From positions 5,749-69,748 of the forward strand of contig CAYWYJ010000002.1 of the NCBI GenBank assembly GCA_964462635.1: a stretch of DNA of 64,000 nucleotides, in the 5' to 3' direction. The notes beneath the pieces are model-generated. The model did not search any database, was not told where the DNA came from, and worked only from the letters and a program-made list of their open reading frames with translations. How positions within the stretch are numbered: position 1 is the stretch's first letter; every line of letters begins with the position of its first letter. Positions 39,834 to 50,034 of the stretch are shown in pieces. The position numbers were made by a program, and so were the translations under genes. Source of the stretch: JBFMAI01 sp964462635. Its GTDB lineage: Bacteria; Planctomycetota; Phycisphaerae; UBA1845; Fen-1342.

Positions 39834-41489
39834 TCACGCGGCCGGCCCGGCGGCCACGGGGCTGGTGGACACCTGAAGCGCGTCGTCGCCGCGCACCAGG
39901 TCGATGTGGCAGTGCCAGCGGGGGTCGGGTTGCGGGAAATCCGTGCGGTAGTGGACGCCGCGGGACTCGCAGCGGGTCGCCGCCCCGGTGGCGATGGCCA
40001 GGGCGACGGTGAGCATGTTCTGCGTTTCCCACGCCCGCGGCTCGTCGAAGAGCTTGTCCATGACGTAGCGCGCCCAGAACGTAATGATCTCGAGCGTTTC
40101 CTGGAGGCGGTCGCCGCTGCGCTCCACGCCGACGTTGCGCGACATCAGGCTGGTCAGGCTGTTGAGCACGTCGACCAGGTCGAGCTCGGTGCGCGTGGAC
40201 CGCGGCAGCAGGTGGCTGATGGGCAGCGGGCTGTTCAGGTGACGGTTGGCCCGCGCCCGCTCGGCGGCCAGGCGCCCGGCGCGCCGGCCGAAAACCAGCC
40301 CCTCCAGCAGCGAATTGCTGGCCAGCCGGTTCGCCCCGTGCAGGCCGCTCGATGTGACTTCGCCGCACGCCAGCAGCCCGGGAAGGCTCGTCCGACCGCT
40401 CGCGTCCACGACGACGCCGCCGACCGCGTAGTGCGCGCTGGGCCGCACGGGGATCAGGTCGCGCTCCGGGTCGATGTCGAAGTCGCGGCACAGTCGCGTC
40501 AGGTTGGGGAACCGCTCCGCGAAGCGGCCCGTCGGAAAGTGCCGCACGTCGAGATAGACGCACGCCGCGTGGCTCCGCCGCATCTCGTTGGCGATCGCCC
40601 GGCTCACCACGTCGCGCGAGGCCAGCTCGGCCCGCTCGTCGTACTCGGGCATGAAGCGGCGGCCGTCGCGGGTCACGAGGTAGGCGCCCTCGCCGCGCAC
40701 GGCCTCGGTGATGAGCTCGCGGGCGGCCCCGGCGACATAGAGCGTGGTGGGGTGGAACTGGATCATCTCCATGTCGCGGAGGACGGCGCCGGCACGGAAG
40801 GCCATCGCCAGGCCGTCGCCGGTCGCCACGGGCGGGTTCGTCGTTTCCCGGTAGACACGCCCGCAGCCGCCGGTGGCCAGGACCGTGGTCGTCGCCCAGA
40901 ACATCTGGTAGCGGTACTTGGGGTGATAGGTGACCAGGCCGACGACCTGGCCGTCGTGGGTCAGCAAGTCGATGGCGAAGCACTGCTCAAAGACGCGAAT
41001 TCGCGGATGGGCGCGGGCCTTGTCCAGCAGGACGCGCAGGATTTCCTGCCCCGTGGCGTCGCGGGCATGGATGATCCGCGGCACGGTGTGCCCGCCTTCC
41101 CGACCGGCTGACAGGCTGCCCCCGGCCCGGTCGAAGTTCGCCCCGCTGGCCTGAAGGTCGGCGATGATTCCCGGGGCCTCGGTGGCACACTGCCGAATCG
41201 TGTCCGCGTGCCCCAGGCCGCAGGCAACCTCCAGCGTGTCGCGGGCGTGCTGTTCGGGGCTGTCGCCGACGCCCAGGGCCGCCGCGATGCCTCCCTGGGC
41301 CCACGCCGTCGCCGACTGCTCCGCCCGGTCCTTCGTCACCAAGACGACGTCGCCGCCCTCCGCCGCCTGCAATGCCGCCTCCAGCCCCGCGATTCCCGAT
41401 CCGATGACCACCACGTCAGTGAATAGATGAGGGACGCGGTGATACTCAAAATTGGTCAGGTAACGACGGCGGGCCACGGTGCTGCTCAT
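39834..41489 (-). CDS. nadB: L-aspartate oxidase
   Basis: Oxidises L-aspartate to iminoaspartate, the first step of de novo NAD synthesis. 551 residues from the ATG at 41489. FAD-binding start DVVVIGSGIAGLEAALQAA, then KDRAEQSATAWAQGGIAAAL. The substrate-loop signatures EMIQFHPTTLY and EAVRGEGAYLV are present, as is HYAVGGVVVDASGRTSLPGL, the common SDH/NadB motif. The C-terminal helical domain is complete. The gene starts five bases after the formyl-THF cyclo-ligase stop, within a minus-strand cluster rarA, cyclo-ligase, nadB. nadA and nadC are not in the window. Confidence 0.95.
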   Translation of the reverse strand: MSSTVARRRYLTNFEYHRVPHLFTDVVVIGSGIAGLEAALQAAEGGDVVLVTKDRAEQSATAWAQGGIAAALGVGDSPEQHARDTLEVACGLGHADTIRQCATEAPGIIADLQASGANFDRAGGSLSAGREGGHTVPRIIHARDATGQEILRVLLDKARAHPRIRVFEQCFAIDLLTHDGQVVGLVTYHPKYRYQMFWATTTVLATGGCGRVYRETTNPPVATGDGLAMAFRAGAVLRDMEMIQFHPTTLYVAGAARELITEAVRGEGAYLVTRDGRRFMPEYDERAELASRDVVSRAIANEMRRSHAACVYLDVRHFPTGRFAERFPNLTRLCRDFDIDPERDLIPVRPSAHYAVGGVVVDASGRTSLPGLLACGEVTSSGLHGANRLASNSLLEGLVFGRRAGRLAAERARANRHLNSPLPISHLLPRSTRTELDLVDVLNSLTSLMSRNVGVERSGDRLQETLEIITFWARYVMDKLFDEPRAWETQNMLTVALAIATGAATRCESRGVHYRTDFPQPDPRWHCHIDLVRGDDALQVSTSPVAAGPAA

Positions 41490-41494
41490 GGGAC

Positions 41495-42070
41495 CTACTT
41501 GGTGTGCGTGAACCGGCGGACCTGGGCGTCGGTCACGAGCATGTCCACGCAAACGTCGGAGGGGCCGACGGGGATCGCATCGACCACCTGATCTTCCAGG
41601 GCCAGCGCGCAGGCCACGCCGCGGAAGTCCGGGTGCGACAAGAACCGGTCATAGAAGCCCCGGCCGCGGCCCAGCCGATTGCCCTGCCGGTCGAAACCCA
41701 GGCCCGGCACGACCACGAGGTCGATGTCCGCAACCGGGACGGGCAGGCCCTCCAGCGGCTCGCGGATTCCCATGTACCCCTCCTCGACGCCGCTGACCAG
41801 CGAGTGGATTTCGACGGGGAGCATTCGGCGCTGGTCCCACGCCACGCGAGGGGCCAGGACGGTCTTGTGGTCGGCCCAGGCGTCCAGGGCCAGGGGTTGC
41901 GTGTCCACCTCGTGGGCCGTGGACAAGAAGATCATGAGCGTGTTGGCCCGGCGATACTCGTCCTGCTCGCACAGCCGCCCGCACGCCGCCGCGCTGCGCT
42001 GTTGCAGCACTTCCGGCGGGATCGCTCTCAGCCGGGCTCGCAGCTCTTGACGCAGGGTCTTCTTCGGCAC
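41495..42070 (-). CDS. 5-formyltetrahydrofolate cyclo-ligase
   Basis: Converts 5-formyl-THF to 5,10-methenyl-THF with ATP. 191 residues from the GTG at 42070, two bases after the rarA stop. The basic N-terminus (PKKTLRQELRARL) carries the ATP-contacting Lys/Arg. The C-terminal signature is VVPGLGFDRQGNRLGRGRGFYDRFL, with the glycine-rich ATP/substrate loop. Length is normal. It is most likely translated together with rarA and nadB. Confidence 0.92.
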   Translation of the reverse strand: MPKKTLRQELRARLRAIPPEVLQQRSAAACGRLCEQDEYRRANTLMIFLSTAHEVDTQPLALDAWADHKTVLAPRVAWDQRRMLPVEIHSLVSGVEEGYMGIREPLEGLPVPVADIDLVVVPGLGFDRQGNRLGRGRGFYDRFLSHPDFRGVACALALEDQVVDAIPVGPSDVCVDMLVTDAQVRRFTHTK

Positions 42071-42072
42071 GG

Positions 42073-43428
42073 CTAGCTCTGCTTCCGTTCGGCGGCGGCG
42101 CGGGCCCGCGCCGCGCGCAACCCGCGCACGATCTCGGCCAACTGGGCTTCGTGCCCCTGGGTCGTGGGATTGTAATACGTTTTCGACTGGGTGAGGTAGC
42201 CCTGCTCCACGATCGCCCGCGGGTCGTCGGGCGGATACCGATAGCCGGTCCCGTGGCCGAGGCGCGCCGCGCCGCCGTAACTGGCATCCCGCAGGTGCTC
42301 CGGCACCGGCAGCGTCACGCCCTCCCGTACATCCTGCCGCGCCGCCGCGATGGCGGCAGCGACCGCGTTGGATTTCGGTGCGCAAGCGATGTAGATCGCC
42401 GCCTGCGCCAGGGCGTATTCGCACTCGGGCAAGCCGACGGCCTGCGTGATCTGGACGGCAGCGGCCGCCAGGATGGCCGCCTGCGGGTCCGCGTTGCCGA
42501 CGTCCTCGGACGCGCAGATGGCGATGCGCCGGGCGATGAAGCGGGGGTCCTCGCCCCCCTCCAACATGCGGGCCAGCCAGTACAGGGCCGCGTCGGGGTC
42601 GCTGCCGCGCATGCTCTTGATGAACGCCGACGCAATGTCGTAATGCGCGTCGCCCGCCGCGTCGTAGGGGATCGCCTTCTGCTGCAGCGACTCGGCGGCC
42701 ACCTCGAGCGTGACGTGCGGCGGGGCGGCGGGCGCCGGGGCGGTCCCCCGCGTCAACGACAGCACGGCCACTTCGAGCGCGGCCAGCGCGCGGCGGGCGT
42801 CGCCGTCGGCCCGCTCGGCGAGAAAACGCAGGGCCGCCTCGTCGGCCGTCGCCCCGGTACTCCCGAGGCCGCGCTCGGCGTCCGCCAGCGCGCGACGCAG
42901 GAGCGTCAGGAGCTGCTCCGGCGTCAGCGGGCGGAACTCGAAGATGTGGCTGCGCGACAGCAGCGGGGCGGTGAGGGAGAAGAAGGGGTTCTCCGTCGTG
43001 GCCCCGATGAGCGTGAGGGTCCCCTCTTCCACGTCCTTGAGCAGCACGTCCTGCTGGGCGCGGTTGAAGCGGTGAATCTCATCCAAAAAGAGGACCGTCC
43101 GTGGGCCGCCCGCCGTCAGACGCTGGTGCGCCGCGTCAATCACCGCGCGCACGTCCTTGACGCCGGCTTCGGCGGCGTGCAGGGTGACGAACGCCGCGTG
43201 CGTGTGGGCCGCGACGAGCAGCGCCAGCGTCGTCTTGCCTGTTCCCGGGGGCCCGTACAGGATCGCGCTGCCCAGCCGATCGGCGTCGATCAGGCGGCGG
43301 AGCAGCCGGCCGGGGGCGGCGAAGTGCTCCTGCCCGACGAATTCGTCCAGCGTCCGCGGCCGCATTCGTACGGTCAGCGGCTCAACGGCACGACGGGCCG
43401 CTTCTCGCTGCTCGCGGAACAAGTCCAT
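42073..43428 (-). CDS. rarA: Replication-associated recombination protein A (MgsA/RarA AAA+ ATPase)
   Basis: A AAA+ clamp-loader-like ATPase acting at stalled replication forks. 451 residues with the typical start MRPRTLDEFVGQEH, Walker A GPPGTGKTTLA, Walker B LFLDEIHRFNRAQQD, sensor 1 IGATTENPFF, and the MgsA C-terminal tetramerisation domain (DIASAFIKSMRGSDPDAALYW...). TATACT on the minus strand (43442-43437) lies so close to the ATG that the mRNA would have almost no leader. First gene of the rarA, cyclo-ligase, nadB cluster. Confidence 0.95.
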   Translation of the reverse strand: MDLFREQREAARRAVEPLTVRMRPRTLDEFVGQEHFAAPGRLLRRLIDADRLGSAILYGPPGTGKTTLALLVAAHTHAAFVTLHAAEAGVKDVRAVIDAAHQRLTAGGPRTVLFLDEIHRFNRAQQDVLLKDVEEGTLTLIGATTENPFFSLTAPLLSRSHIFEFRPLTPEQLLTLLRRALADAERGLGSTGATADEAALRFLAERADGDARRALAALEVAVLSLTRGTAPAPAAPPHVTLEVAAESLQQKAIPYDAAGDAHYDIASAFIKSMRGSDPDAALYWLARMLEGGEDPRFIARRIAICASEDVGNADPQAAILAAAAVQITQAVGLPECEYALAQAAIYIACAPKSNAVAAAIAAARQDVREGVTLPVPEHLRDASYGGAARLGHGTGYRYPPDDPRAIVEQGYLTQSKTYYNPTTQGHEAQLAEIVRGLRAARARAAAERKQS

Positions 43429-43436
43429 GGCAGCGG

Positions 43437-43442
43437 AGTATA
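43437..43442 (-). promoter_or_regulatory. Predicted -10 box of the rarA operon
   Basis: TATACT on the minus strand ends eight bases before the rarA ATG. Transcription would begin about two bases upstream of the start codon. The -35 box is weak (CTGACC at a 19-base distance). Confidence 0.4.
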
Positions 43443-43463
43443 CCCCCGCGGGAAGCCCGACGG

Positions 43464-45092
<1,629 letters not shown>

Positions 45093-45269
45093 GTCGTGTC
45101 CGTTGGGTCGCGGGTCGCCGTGTGTCCGGCGGCACGGCCTGCCGGCGGTACGCCGACCACGGGCCGCGGTTCACCCCCGGACCGCGGGCCGCTCGGATTG
45201 TCCGCCAGAACTGGTCCGTGTGCGGTCAGCACCGGACGGTCGCTGTTTTGGACGTCACGGGGGCCGTCG

Positions 45270-45476
45270 TCAGGCGTACGTATCCACCCGAGTTTGGGCT
45301 GAGCCGCCCACCGACCGCCATGTTTCCAGCACGTCCTCGACGGTCTGCTTGACAAGCTCCGCCGCCTGCTCGCCGGCCTGCTGGACCAGCTTGAGTACGC
45401 GCAGGCCAACGGCGGCTTCCACCTGGGCCTGCGCTGTGACGCTGCTGAATGTCGCTATGCTGGTCACGTCGCTCAT
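45270..45476 (-). CDS. YjfB-like small protein (putative motility-associated)
   Basis: 68 residues. The ATG at 45476 has AGAGG about 14 bases upstream. The sequence is mostly helical, with QVEAAVGLRVLKLVQQAGEQ resembling the core of the YjfB family, a small protein family often found with flagellar or chemotaxis genes. There is no signal peptide or membrane segment. It lies 177 bases upstream of the REC-GGDEF-HD-GYP gene on the same strand, which fits a motility or surface-behaviour context. The family call is tentative because the protein is short. Confidence 0.55.
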   Translation of the reverse strand: MSDVTSIATFSSVTAQAQVEAAVGLRVLKLVQQAGEQAAELVKQTVEDVLETWRSVGGSAQTRVDTYA

Positions 45477-45716
45477 GGCTGTTTACCTCTGTCGTGCCAA
45501 AGTCGACGATCCGCGCCGGGAGTCCGACGCGCCCAGCGCTTCGCCGCTAAGGGTAGAATGCCAATTGTTAGGTTCGCGGGCGACGCATTCTAATGATGAT
45601 TTGAAGCCGCCCCCGGTCGGTGCCCCCGATAATGTCGGCTCCGGAAGCGTCCCGTTGGCGCCGGGCCGCTGGTCTGATAGTCATTGCGCCTGCGGAACCC
45701 CGCGAAAGCGAGAACC

Positions 45717-46574
45717 ATGACGCCGGCCCCCACCGCTTCGCCCCGCATCGACCTGGCCACGCTGCGTTGCATGAAGTCGGAGGGGCGCAAGTCCGCCTGG
45801 CTGACCGCCTACGATTATCCGACCGCGGCCCTGGCCGAGGCGGCGGGCGTCCACGCGCTGCTCGTCGGGGATTCGCTCGCCACCGTGCTGCTTGGCCATC
45901 CGACAACCCGTACCGCCCCCCTCGACCTGATGATCTCGTTGGCCGAGGCCGTGCGACGCGGCGCCCCGCACGTCTTCCTCGTCGGAGACATGCCCTACGA
46001 AGCCGTCCGCGGCGGCGGCGTGGCCGGGGCCGTCCGGGCCGCCCGCCGCTTCCGTGAAGTCGCGGGCTGCGACGCGGTGAAGTTCGAGGCCGCTCCCGGC
46101 GACGAGCCCCTGGTCAACGCCCTGACCCGTGCCGGCCTCGCCACCATCGCGCACCTGGGGCTGCGACCGCAGGAGATTCTCTCGGCGGACGGCTACCGGG
46201 CGCAGGCGCGGGACCCGAGCGCCATCGCGGCCCTGGTCGGCCATGCGCGGAGCATGGTCGCTGCCGGCGCCGTCATGCTCTTGCTCGAAGCCGTGCCCAA
46301 CGAGGCTTCGTCGGCGGTGGTCGCCGCGGTGGATGTGCCGGTGATCGGGTGTGGGGCGGGTCCGGCGTGCGACGGCCATATCCTCGTTACACAGGACATG
46401 CTGGGCCTGGGCGCGCCGCGCCCGCCGCGGTTCGTCCCCGTCATGGCCGACCTTCGCCGGACGATGGCGGAAGCGATGCAGCGCTACGTGGAGGACATTG
46501 TCGCCGGCCGGTACCCCGGCCCCCAGCATGTCTACCACATGCGGGCGTCGGCCGGCGAGGCCCCGCCCTCGTGA
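45717..46574 (+). CDS. panB: 3-methyl-2-oxobutanoate hydroxymethyltransferase
   Basis: Transfers a hydroxymethyl group from methylene-THF to alpha-ketoisovalerate, the first committed step of pantothenate synthesis. 285 residues with WLTAYDYPTAALAEAAGVHA, LLVGDSLATVLLGHPTT, VGDMPYEA, and the catalytic Glu segment AVMLLLEAVPNE. The C-terminal IGCGAGPACDGHILVTQDML matches the family's 'iGIGAG...dgQvLV..Dm.G', with Cys in place of Ile. Start at the ATG at 45717; a further in-frame start at 45684 has no support. The stop codon overlaps the next gene (GTGA). Confidence 0.93.
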   Translation: MTPAPTASPRIDLATLRCMKSEGRKSAWLTAYDYPTAALAEAAGVHALLVGDSLATVLLGHPTTRTAPLDLMISLAEAVRRGAPHVFLVGDMPYEAVRGGGVAGAVRAARRFREVAGCDAVKFEAAPGDEPLVNALTRAGLATIAHLGLRPQEILSADGYRAQARDPSAIAALVGHARSMVAAGAVMLLLEAVPNEASSAVVAAVDVPVIGCGAGPACDGHILVTQDMLGLGAPRPPRFVPVMADLRRTMAEAMQRYVEDIVAGRYPGPQHVYHMRASAGEAPPS

Positions 46575-47497
46575 CGCCCGCGGCCGCCCCGAGCCGGTGC
46601 CTTGCCTGCGGCCCGGACGCGCCGCGGCCGCGCGCCGCGCTGCGTCTGATGAATGGCCGACCGCTGCTCCAATGTCCGCGCTGCCGGTTGGCCTGGTGGG
46701 ACTGGCCGCCGTTCGACCCCGCCGCCCTCTACGACGCATCGTACTTCCAGTCCCCGGACAGCGCCGCCGGCTACGACGACTATGCCGCGTTGGAGCCGGG
46801 GCTCCGTCGAACCGCCTGCGGCCGCCTGCGACGCATCGCCCGGTGCCAAACCCACCGCCCCCCCGCCCCCCGCCTGCTGGAAATCGGCTGCGGCCCGGGA
46901 GTGTTCCTGGACGCCGCCGCCGCGGCGGGCTGGGAGGTCCACGGAATCGAAGTCAGCGCATACGCGGCCGAACAGGCCCGTCGCCGCGGGCACCCCGTGC
47001 AGTGCGCGGCGAGCGAAGCGCTGGATCTGCCCGGCGAGGCGTACGACGCGGTGGCCATGTGGGACGTCATCGAGCACCTGCGTGACCCGGCGCGCGTGCT
47101 GCACGCGGCGGCCCGGGCGCTGCGACCCGGGGGTGTTCTGGCGTTATCCACCGGCGACGTGACCTCGCTGTGTGCCCGCTTGTGCGGGGCGCGCTGGCAC
47201 CTGTTCAACCTCCCCGAGCACCTGTTCTTCTTCTCCCCCGCGGCGCTGCGGCACTTGCTGGCCGCCGCCGGTTTGCACGTCCGGCTGTGGACGCGCGAGG
47301 TCACGTGGCTGCCCGTGGCCTACTTGCTCGAACGACTGCGCAAGTCCGCCGCCCCGAAGTGGTGGCGGCCGGCGGCGCGTTCACCGTCCGGCGTCCTCGG
47401 CGCTCTGTTGCTCCCCGCGACACTGCTGGACGTGCTCGGCGTGTACGCGGTGCGCGGTCGAGGTAATCGCCAACCCGCCCGTGACGCGGTACACTGA
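46571..47497 (+). CDS. Class I SAM-dependent methyltransferase with N-terminal zinc-finger-like region
   Basis: 308 residues from the GTG at 46571, overlapping the panB stop by four bases. The N-terminus has two CxxC pairs (CLAC, CPRC) in a small zinc-finger-like module seen in many 'methyltransf_23'-type proteins. The fold then shows motif I LLEIGCGPGVFLDAA, motif II-like VHGIEVSAYAAEQA and AVAMWDVIEHLRDP. A C-terminal hydrophobic stretch, LLPATLLDVLGVYAV, may contact membrane. Such enzymes often modify surface polysaccharide or lipid precursors; the substrate here is unknown. Confidence 0.85.
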   Translation: MTPAAAPSRCLACGPDAPRPRAALRLMNGRPLLQCPRCRLAWWDWPPFDPAALYDASYFQSPDSAAGYDDYAALEPGLRRTACGRLRRIARCQTHRPPAPRLLEIGCGPGVFLDAAAAAGWEVHGIEVSAYAAEQARRRGHPVQCAASEALDLPGEAYDAVAMWDVIEHLRDPARVLHAAARALRPGGVLALSTGDVTSLCARLCGARWHLFNLPEHLFFFSPAALRHLLAAAGLHVRLWTREVTWLPVAYLLERLRKSAAPKWWRPAARSPSGVLGALLLPATLLDVLGVYAVRGRGNRQPARDAVH

Positions 47498-47571
47498 ACG
47501 GGCCGGGTCGGCGCCGGAGTTGCCGGTGTCGGTGAGGGCGTGCGACCGGCGGCCCGCGGAGTGAACTGCCC

Positions 47572-47907
47572 ATGATCTTCGGTGAGGAAAACGAACAGAA
47601 CGCCGGGCCGCCGCCGCCGCACCCGCAGGCGACCTTCCGCCTGGACACGGCCACGATGGAAACGGTGTACGCGAACTTCTTCGCGCTGGCCGGCTCTCCG
47701 GACGAGCTGGTGTTGTACCTGGGGGCCAACTCGCCGCTGCCCAACGTCACGCAGCCGGAGATCAAGGTTTCGCACCGGCTGATGTTGTTGCCGGCCAACG
47801 CCAAGCGGCTCATGCTGGCGCTGCAACAGGCGATCAAGGCGCACGAGGACCGCTTCGGCCCCATCGAGCTGCCGCCGCCACGCCGGCCGGAACCCCCGAA
47901 CCGCTGA
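47572..47907 (+). CDS. DUF3467 domain protein
   Basis: 111 residues. The core AKFRLD-like stretch (ATFRLDTATMETVYANFFAL), the ELVLYLGANSPL segment and KVSHRLMLLPANAKRLMLAL match DUF3467, a small uncharacterised family. It has proline-rich ends (PPPPHP and LPPPRRPEPP). It precedes the MacB-like permease gene by 20 bases on the same strand and may be co-transcribed. No function is assigned in the family. Confidence 0.8.
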   Translation: MIFGEENEQNAGPPPPHPQATFRLDTATMETVYANFFALAGSPDELVLYLGANSPLPNVTQPEIKVSHRLMLLPANAKRLMLALQQAIKAHEDRFGPIELPPPRRPEPPNR

Positions 47908-47927
47908 CTCGCGGTGGGCCGCCGCCC

Positions 47928-49235
47928 ATGTTGATCCGCACGTTGTTGTCACGGGAGTTGTTCGCCCTGGGGCTGCGGGACCTGCGGGCCCACAAGCTCC
48001 GCTCGCTGCTGACGGCGCTGGGGGTGATCTTCGGCGTGGCGGCGGTGATCTGCATGTTGAGCATCGGCGAGGCCGCGTCCGCCGAGCAACTCGAACAAAT
48101 CCGCCTGCTGGGCAGCAACAACATCATCCTCCGCAGCGTCGAGCCCCCGAAGTCCGAGCAGGTCGGTCAGGCCCAGGATGCGGTCAAGAAATACGGCGTG
48201 ACCCGCGAGGACGCGGCCCGGCTCCGCGAGCTGCCGCATGTCGCCGACGTGGCACGGCTGCGGGAGGTGGCGGACACGGCGGTCCACGGCGCCCGGCAGT
48301 TCGACGGGCGCGTCATGGGGACTTCGGAGAACTACTTCCGCATTGTCAACGTCCGTCTCGCCCGCGGGCGTTCGCTGACGATGCTGGACGAGGAGGAGCG
48401 ACGCAAGGTGTGCGTCATCGGGGCCGCGGTCGCCCGTTCGCTCTTCCCCGAGGACGATCCGCTGGGCCAGTCGATCTCCGTCCAGAGTCGCTCCGCCGGC
48501 AGCGTCCCGTACACCATCGTCGGCGTACTGGCCGCCGTCACCACCGCCGGGAACCCCGCGAAGGGCCTGGCGGCCCGCGACGTCAACCGCGACATCTACC
48601 TTCCGCTGGCCACGGCGGACCTGCGTTACGGCGACTTGAACATGTCGCGCACCGGGATGTCGCGCGAGTTCAAGGAGGTGCAGCTCAGCGACCTGTATGT
48701 CCACGTCCAGCCCCAGGAGCGGGTGCTGGCCGTGTCGCGCATGGTCGAGCGCGTGCTGCAACACAGCCACCCGCAACTGGACTACACCATCACCGTGCCG
48801 CTGGAACTCCTGCAACAGGCCGAACAGGTCAAGCGCTCCTCGCAGATCGTGCTCGGCAGCATCGCCGGCATCTCGCTGCTCGTCGGCGGCATCGGCATCA
48901 TGAACATCATGCTTGCCTCGGTCACCGAACGCACCCGCGAGATCGGCATCCGCCGCGCCCTCGGCGCCAAACGCTACCACATCACCGCCCAGTTCCTCAT
49001 CCAGACCTTGATCCTCAGCGTGCTGGGCGGCCTGATCGGGATCGCCCTGGGCGTGGGCCTGGCCCGCCTGGTGACCGTGGTCGTACACTGGCAGACGATT
49101 ATCCCGCTCTGGGGCGTGGTGCTGAGTTTCGGCGTCTCGGCGCTGGTGGGCATCGTGTTCGGCCTGTATCCGGCCCGCGCCGCCGCCCGACTCGACCCCA
49201 TTGAAGCCCTCAATTCCGCGACGCGGATGGCCTGA
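47928..49235 (+). CDS. MacB-like ABC transporter permease (FtsX family)
   Basis: 435 residues: N-terminal helix (LLTALGVIFGVAAVICML), a periplasmic MacB_PCD domain (about 65-300), then three helices of the FtsX domain with GGIGIMNIMLASVTERTREI and the RRALGAK segment that contacts the ATPase. The final PARAAARLDPIEAL is typical. The gene lacks an adjacent ATP-binding partner or membrane-fusion protein, so its MacB-type ATPase must be encoded elsewhere. Such systems often export peptides or lipoproteins, or transmit force rather than transport; the cargo is unknown. Confidence 0.9.
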   Translation: MLIRTLLSRELFALGLRDLRAHKLRSLLTALGVIFGVAAVICMLSIGEAASAEQLEQIRLLGSNNIILRSVEPPKSEQVGQAQDAVKKYGVTREDAARLRELPHVADVARLREVADTAVHGARQFDGRVMGTSENYFRIVNVRLARGRSLTMLDEEERRKVCVIGAAVARSLFPEDDPLGQSISVQSRSAGSVPYTIVGVLAAVTTAGNPAKGLAARDVNRDIYLPLATADLRYGDLNMSRTGMSREFKEVQLSDLYVHVQPQERVLAVSRMVERVLQHSHPQLDYTITVPLELLQQAEQVKRSSQIVLGSIAGISLLVGGIGIMNIMLASVTERTREIGIRRALGAKRYHITAQFLIQTLILSVLGGLIGIALGVGLARLVTVVVHWQTIIPLWGVVLSFGVSALVGIVFGLYPARAAARLDPIEALNSATRMA

Positions 49236-49241
49236 GCAGCC

Positions 49242-49985
49242 GTGCCCACCCCTCTGTACGTCCTCCGCGACCCTCCCCTCGACGGGCCCACCAACATGGC
49301 CCGCGACGAGCACCTGCTGTACGACGCCCGGTCTTGGCCGGCGGTCTTGCGCATCTACGCATGGACCCCGCCGACGCTGAGCCTGGGGTGTTTCCAACGC
49401 TTCGCCGACATTGAAACCCTGCCCGCCGACGTGCGCACCCTGCCGGTGGTCCGACGTCCCACCGGCGGCGGGGCGATCCTCCATGACCGCGAGGTCACCT
49501 ATGCGCTCGTCATCAACGAGGACCGGCTGCCGGCCAAGGCGTCGCCGGCGGAGTTGTACCGGCTGGTACACGCCTGCTGGCAGGCGGTCTTGTCGCCGCG
49601 GGTGGCGGACCTGACGCTGGCCGACGAGGCGTTTCCACCTCCCCACCCGCGCCACGGCCCGTTCTTCTGCTTCGAGAAGCCGGGCCGGACCGATCTGCTG
49701 CGCGGGGCGCGTAAGGTTCTCGGCAGCGCGCAGCGCCGCATTCCCGGCCGCGTGCTCCAACATGGTTCGCTCATCCTGGGTCGGCGCTTCGCCCCGCATC
49801 CCGGGGGGCATTTGGACGAACCGCCACCCGCGCTCGTCGCGGATTGGATTGCCGCGTTCATCAGCCGATTGGCCGAGGGCCTCAACCTCCATCCGGGGCC
49901 GGCCGCCTGGACCCCGGAGCAGCTTGCCGCCGTCGCCGACCGCCGCCGCCGCTATGAGTCGGACGAGTGGACGCGACGGCATTGA
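49242..49985 (+). CDS. Lipoyl/octanoyl protein transferase of the LipM/LplA family
   Basis: 247 residues from the GTG at 49242, six bases after the permease stop. It belongs to the biotin/lipoate protein ligase family: RRPTGGGAILHDREVTYALV (lipoyl-binding loop), and the Lys loop RKVLGSAQRR followed by LQHGSLIL. A Cys in FFCFEKPGRTDLL occupies the place where LipM octanoyltransferases carry their catalytic Cys. The C-terminal domain of LplA is absent. An octanoyltransferase acting on lipoyl domains is therefore more likely than an ATP-dependent ligase (inference). Confidence 0.82.
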   Translation: MPTPLYVLRDPPLDGPTNMARDEHLLYDARSWPAVLRIYAWTPPTLSLGCFQRFADIETLPADVRTLPVVRRPTGGGAILHDREVTYALVINEDRLPAKASPAELYRLVHACWQAVLSPRVADLTLADEAFPPPHPRHGPFFCFEKPGRTDLLRGARKVLGSAQRRIPGRVLQHGSLILGRRFAPHPGGHLDEPPPALVADWIAAFISRLAEGLNLHPGPAAWTPEQLAAVADRRRRYESDEWTRRH

Positions 49986-49998
49986 CCGGTCCGCCGGT

Positions 49999-50026
49999 TT
50001 GAAGGCCCGACCATCCGGCTTATGAT
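49999..50026 (+). promoter_or_regulatory. Predicted promoter giving a near-leaderless mRNA for the 50035 gene
   Basis: TTGAAG at 49999-50004, 16 bases, TATGAT at 50021-50026. The ATG at 50035 lies about one or two bases after the expected transcription start. Confidence 0.5.
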
Positions 50027-50034
50027 GCCGCGCG

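Noticed and set aside
49242..49985. Biotin--protein ligase
   Set aside because: The loops RRPTGGGAILHD and RKVLGSAQRR with LQHGS are those of lipoate/octanoate transferases; the biotin-ligase GRGRxG motif is absent.
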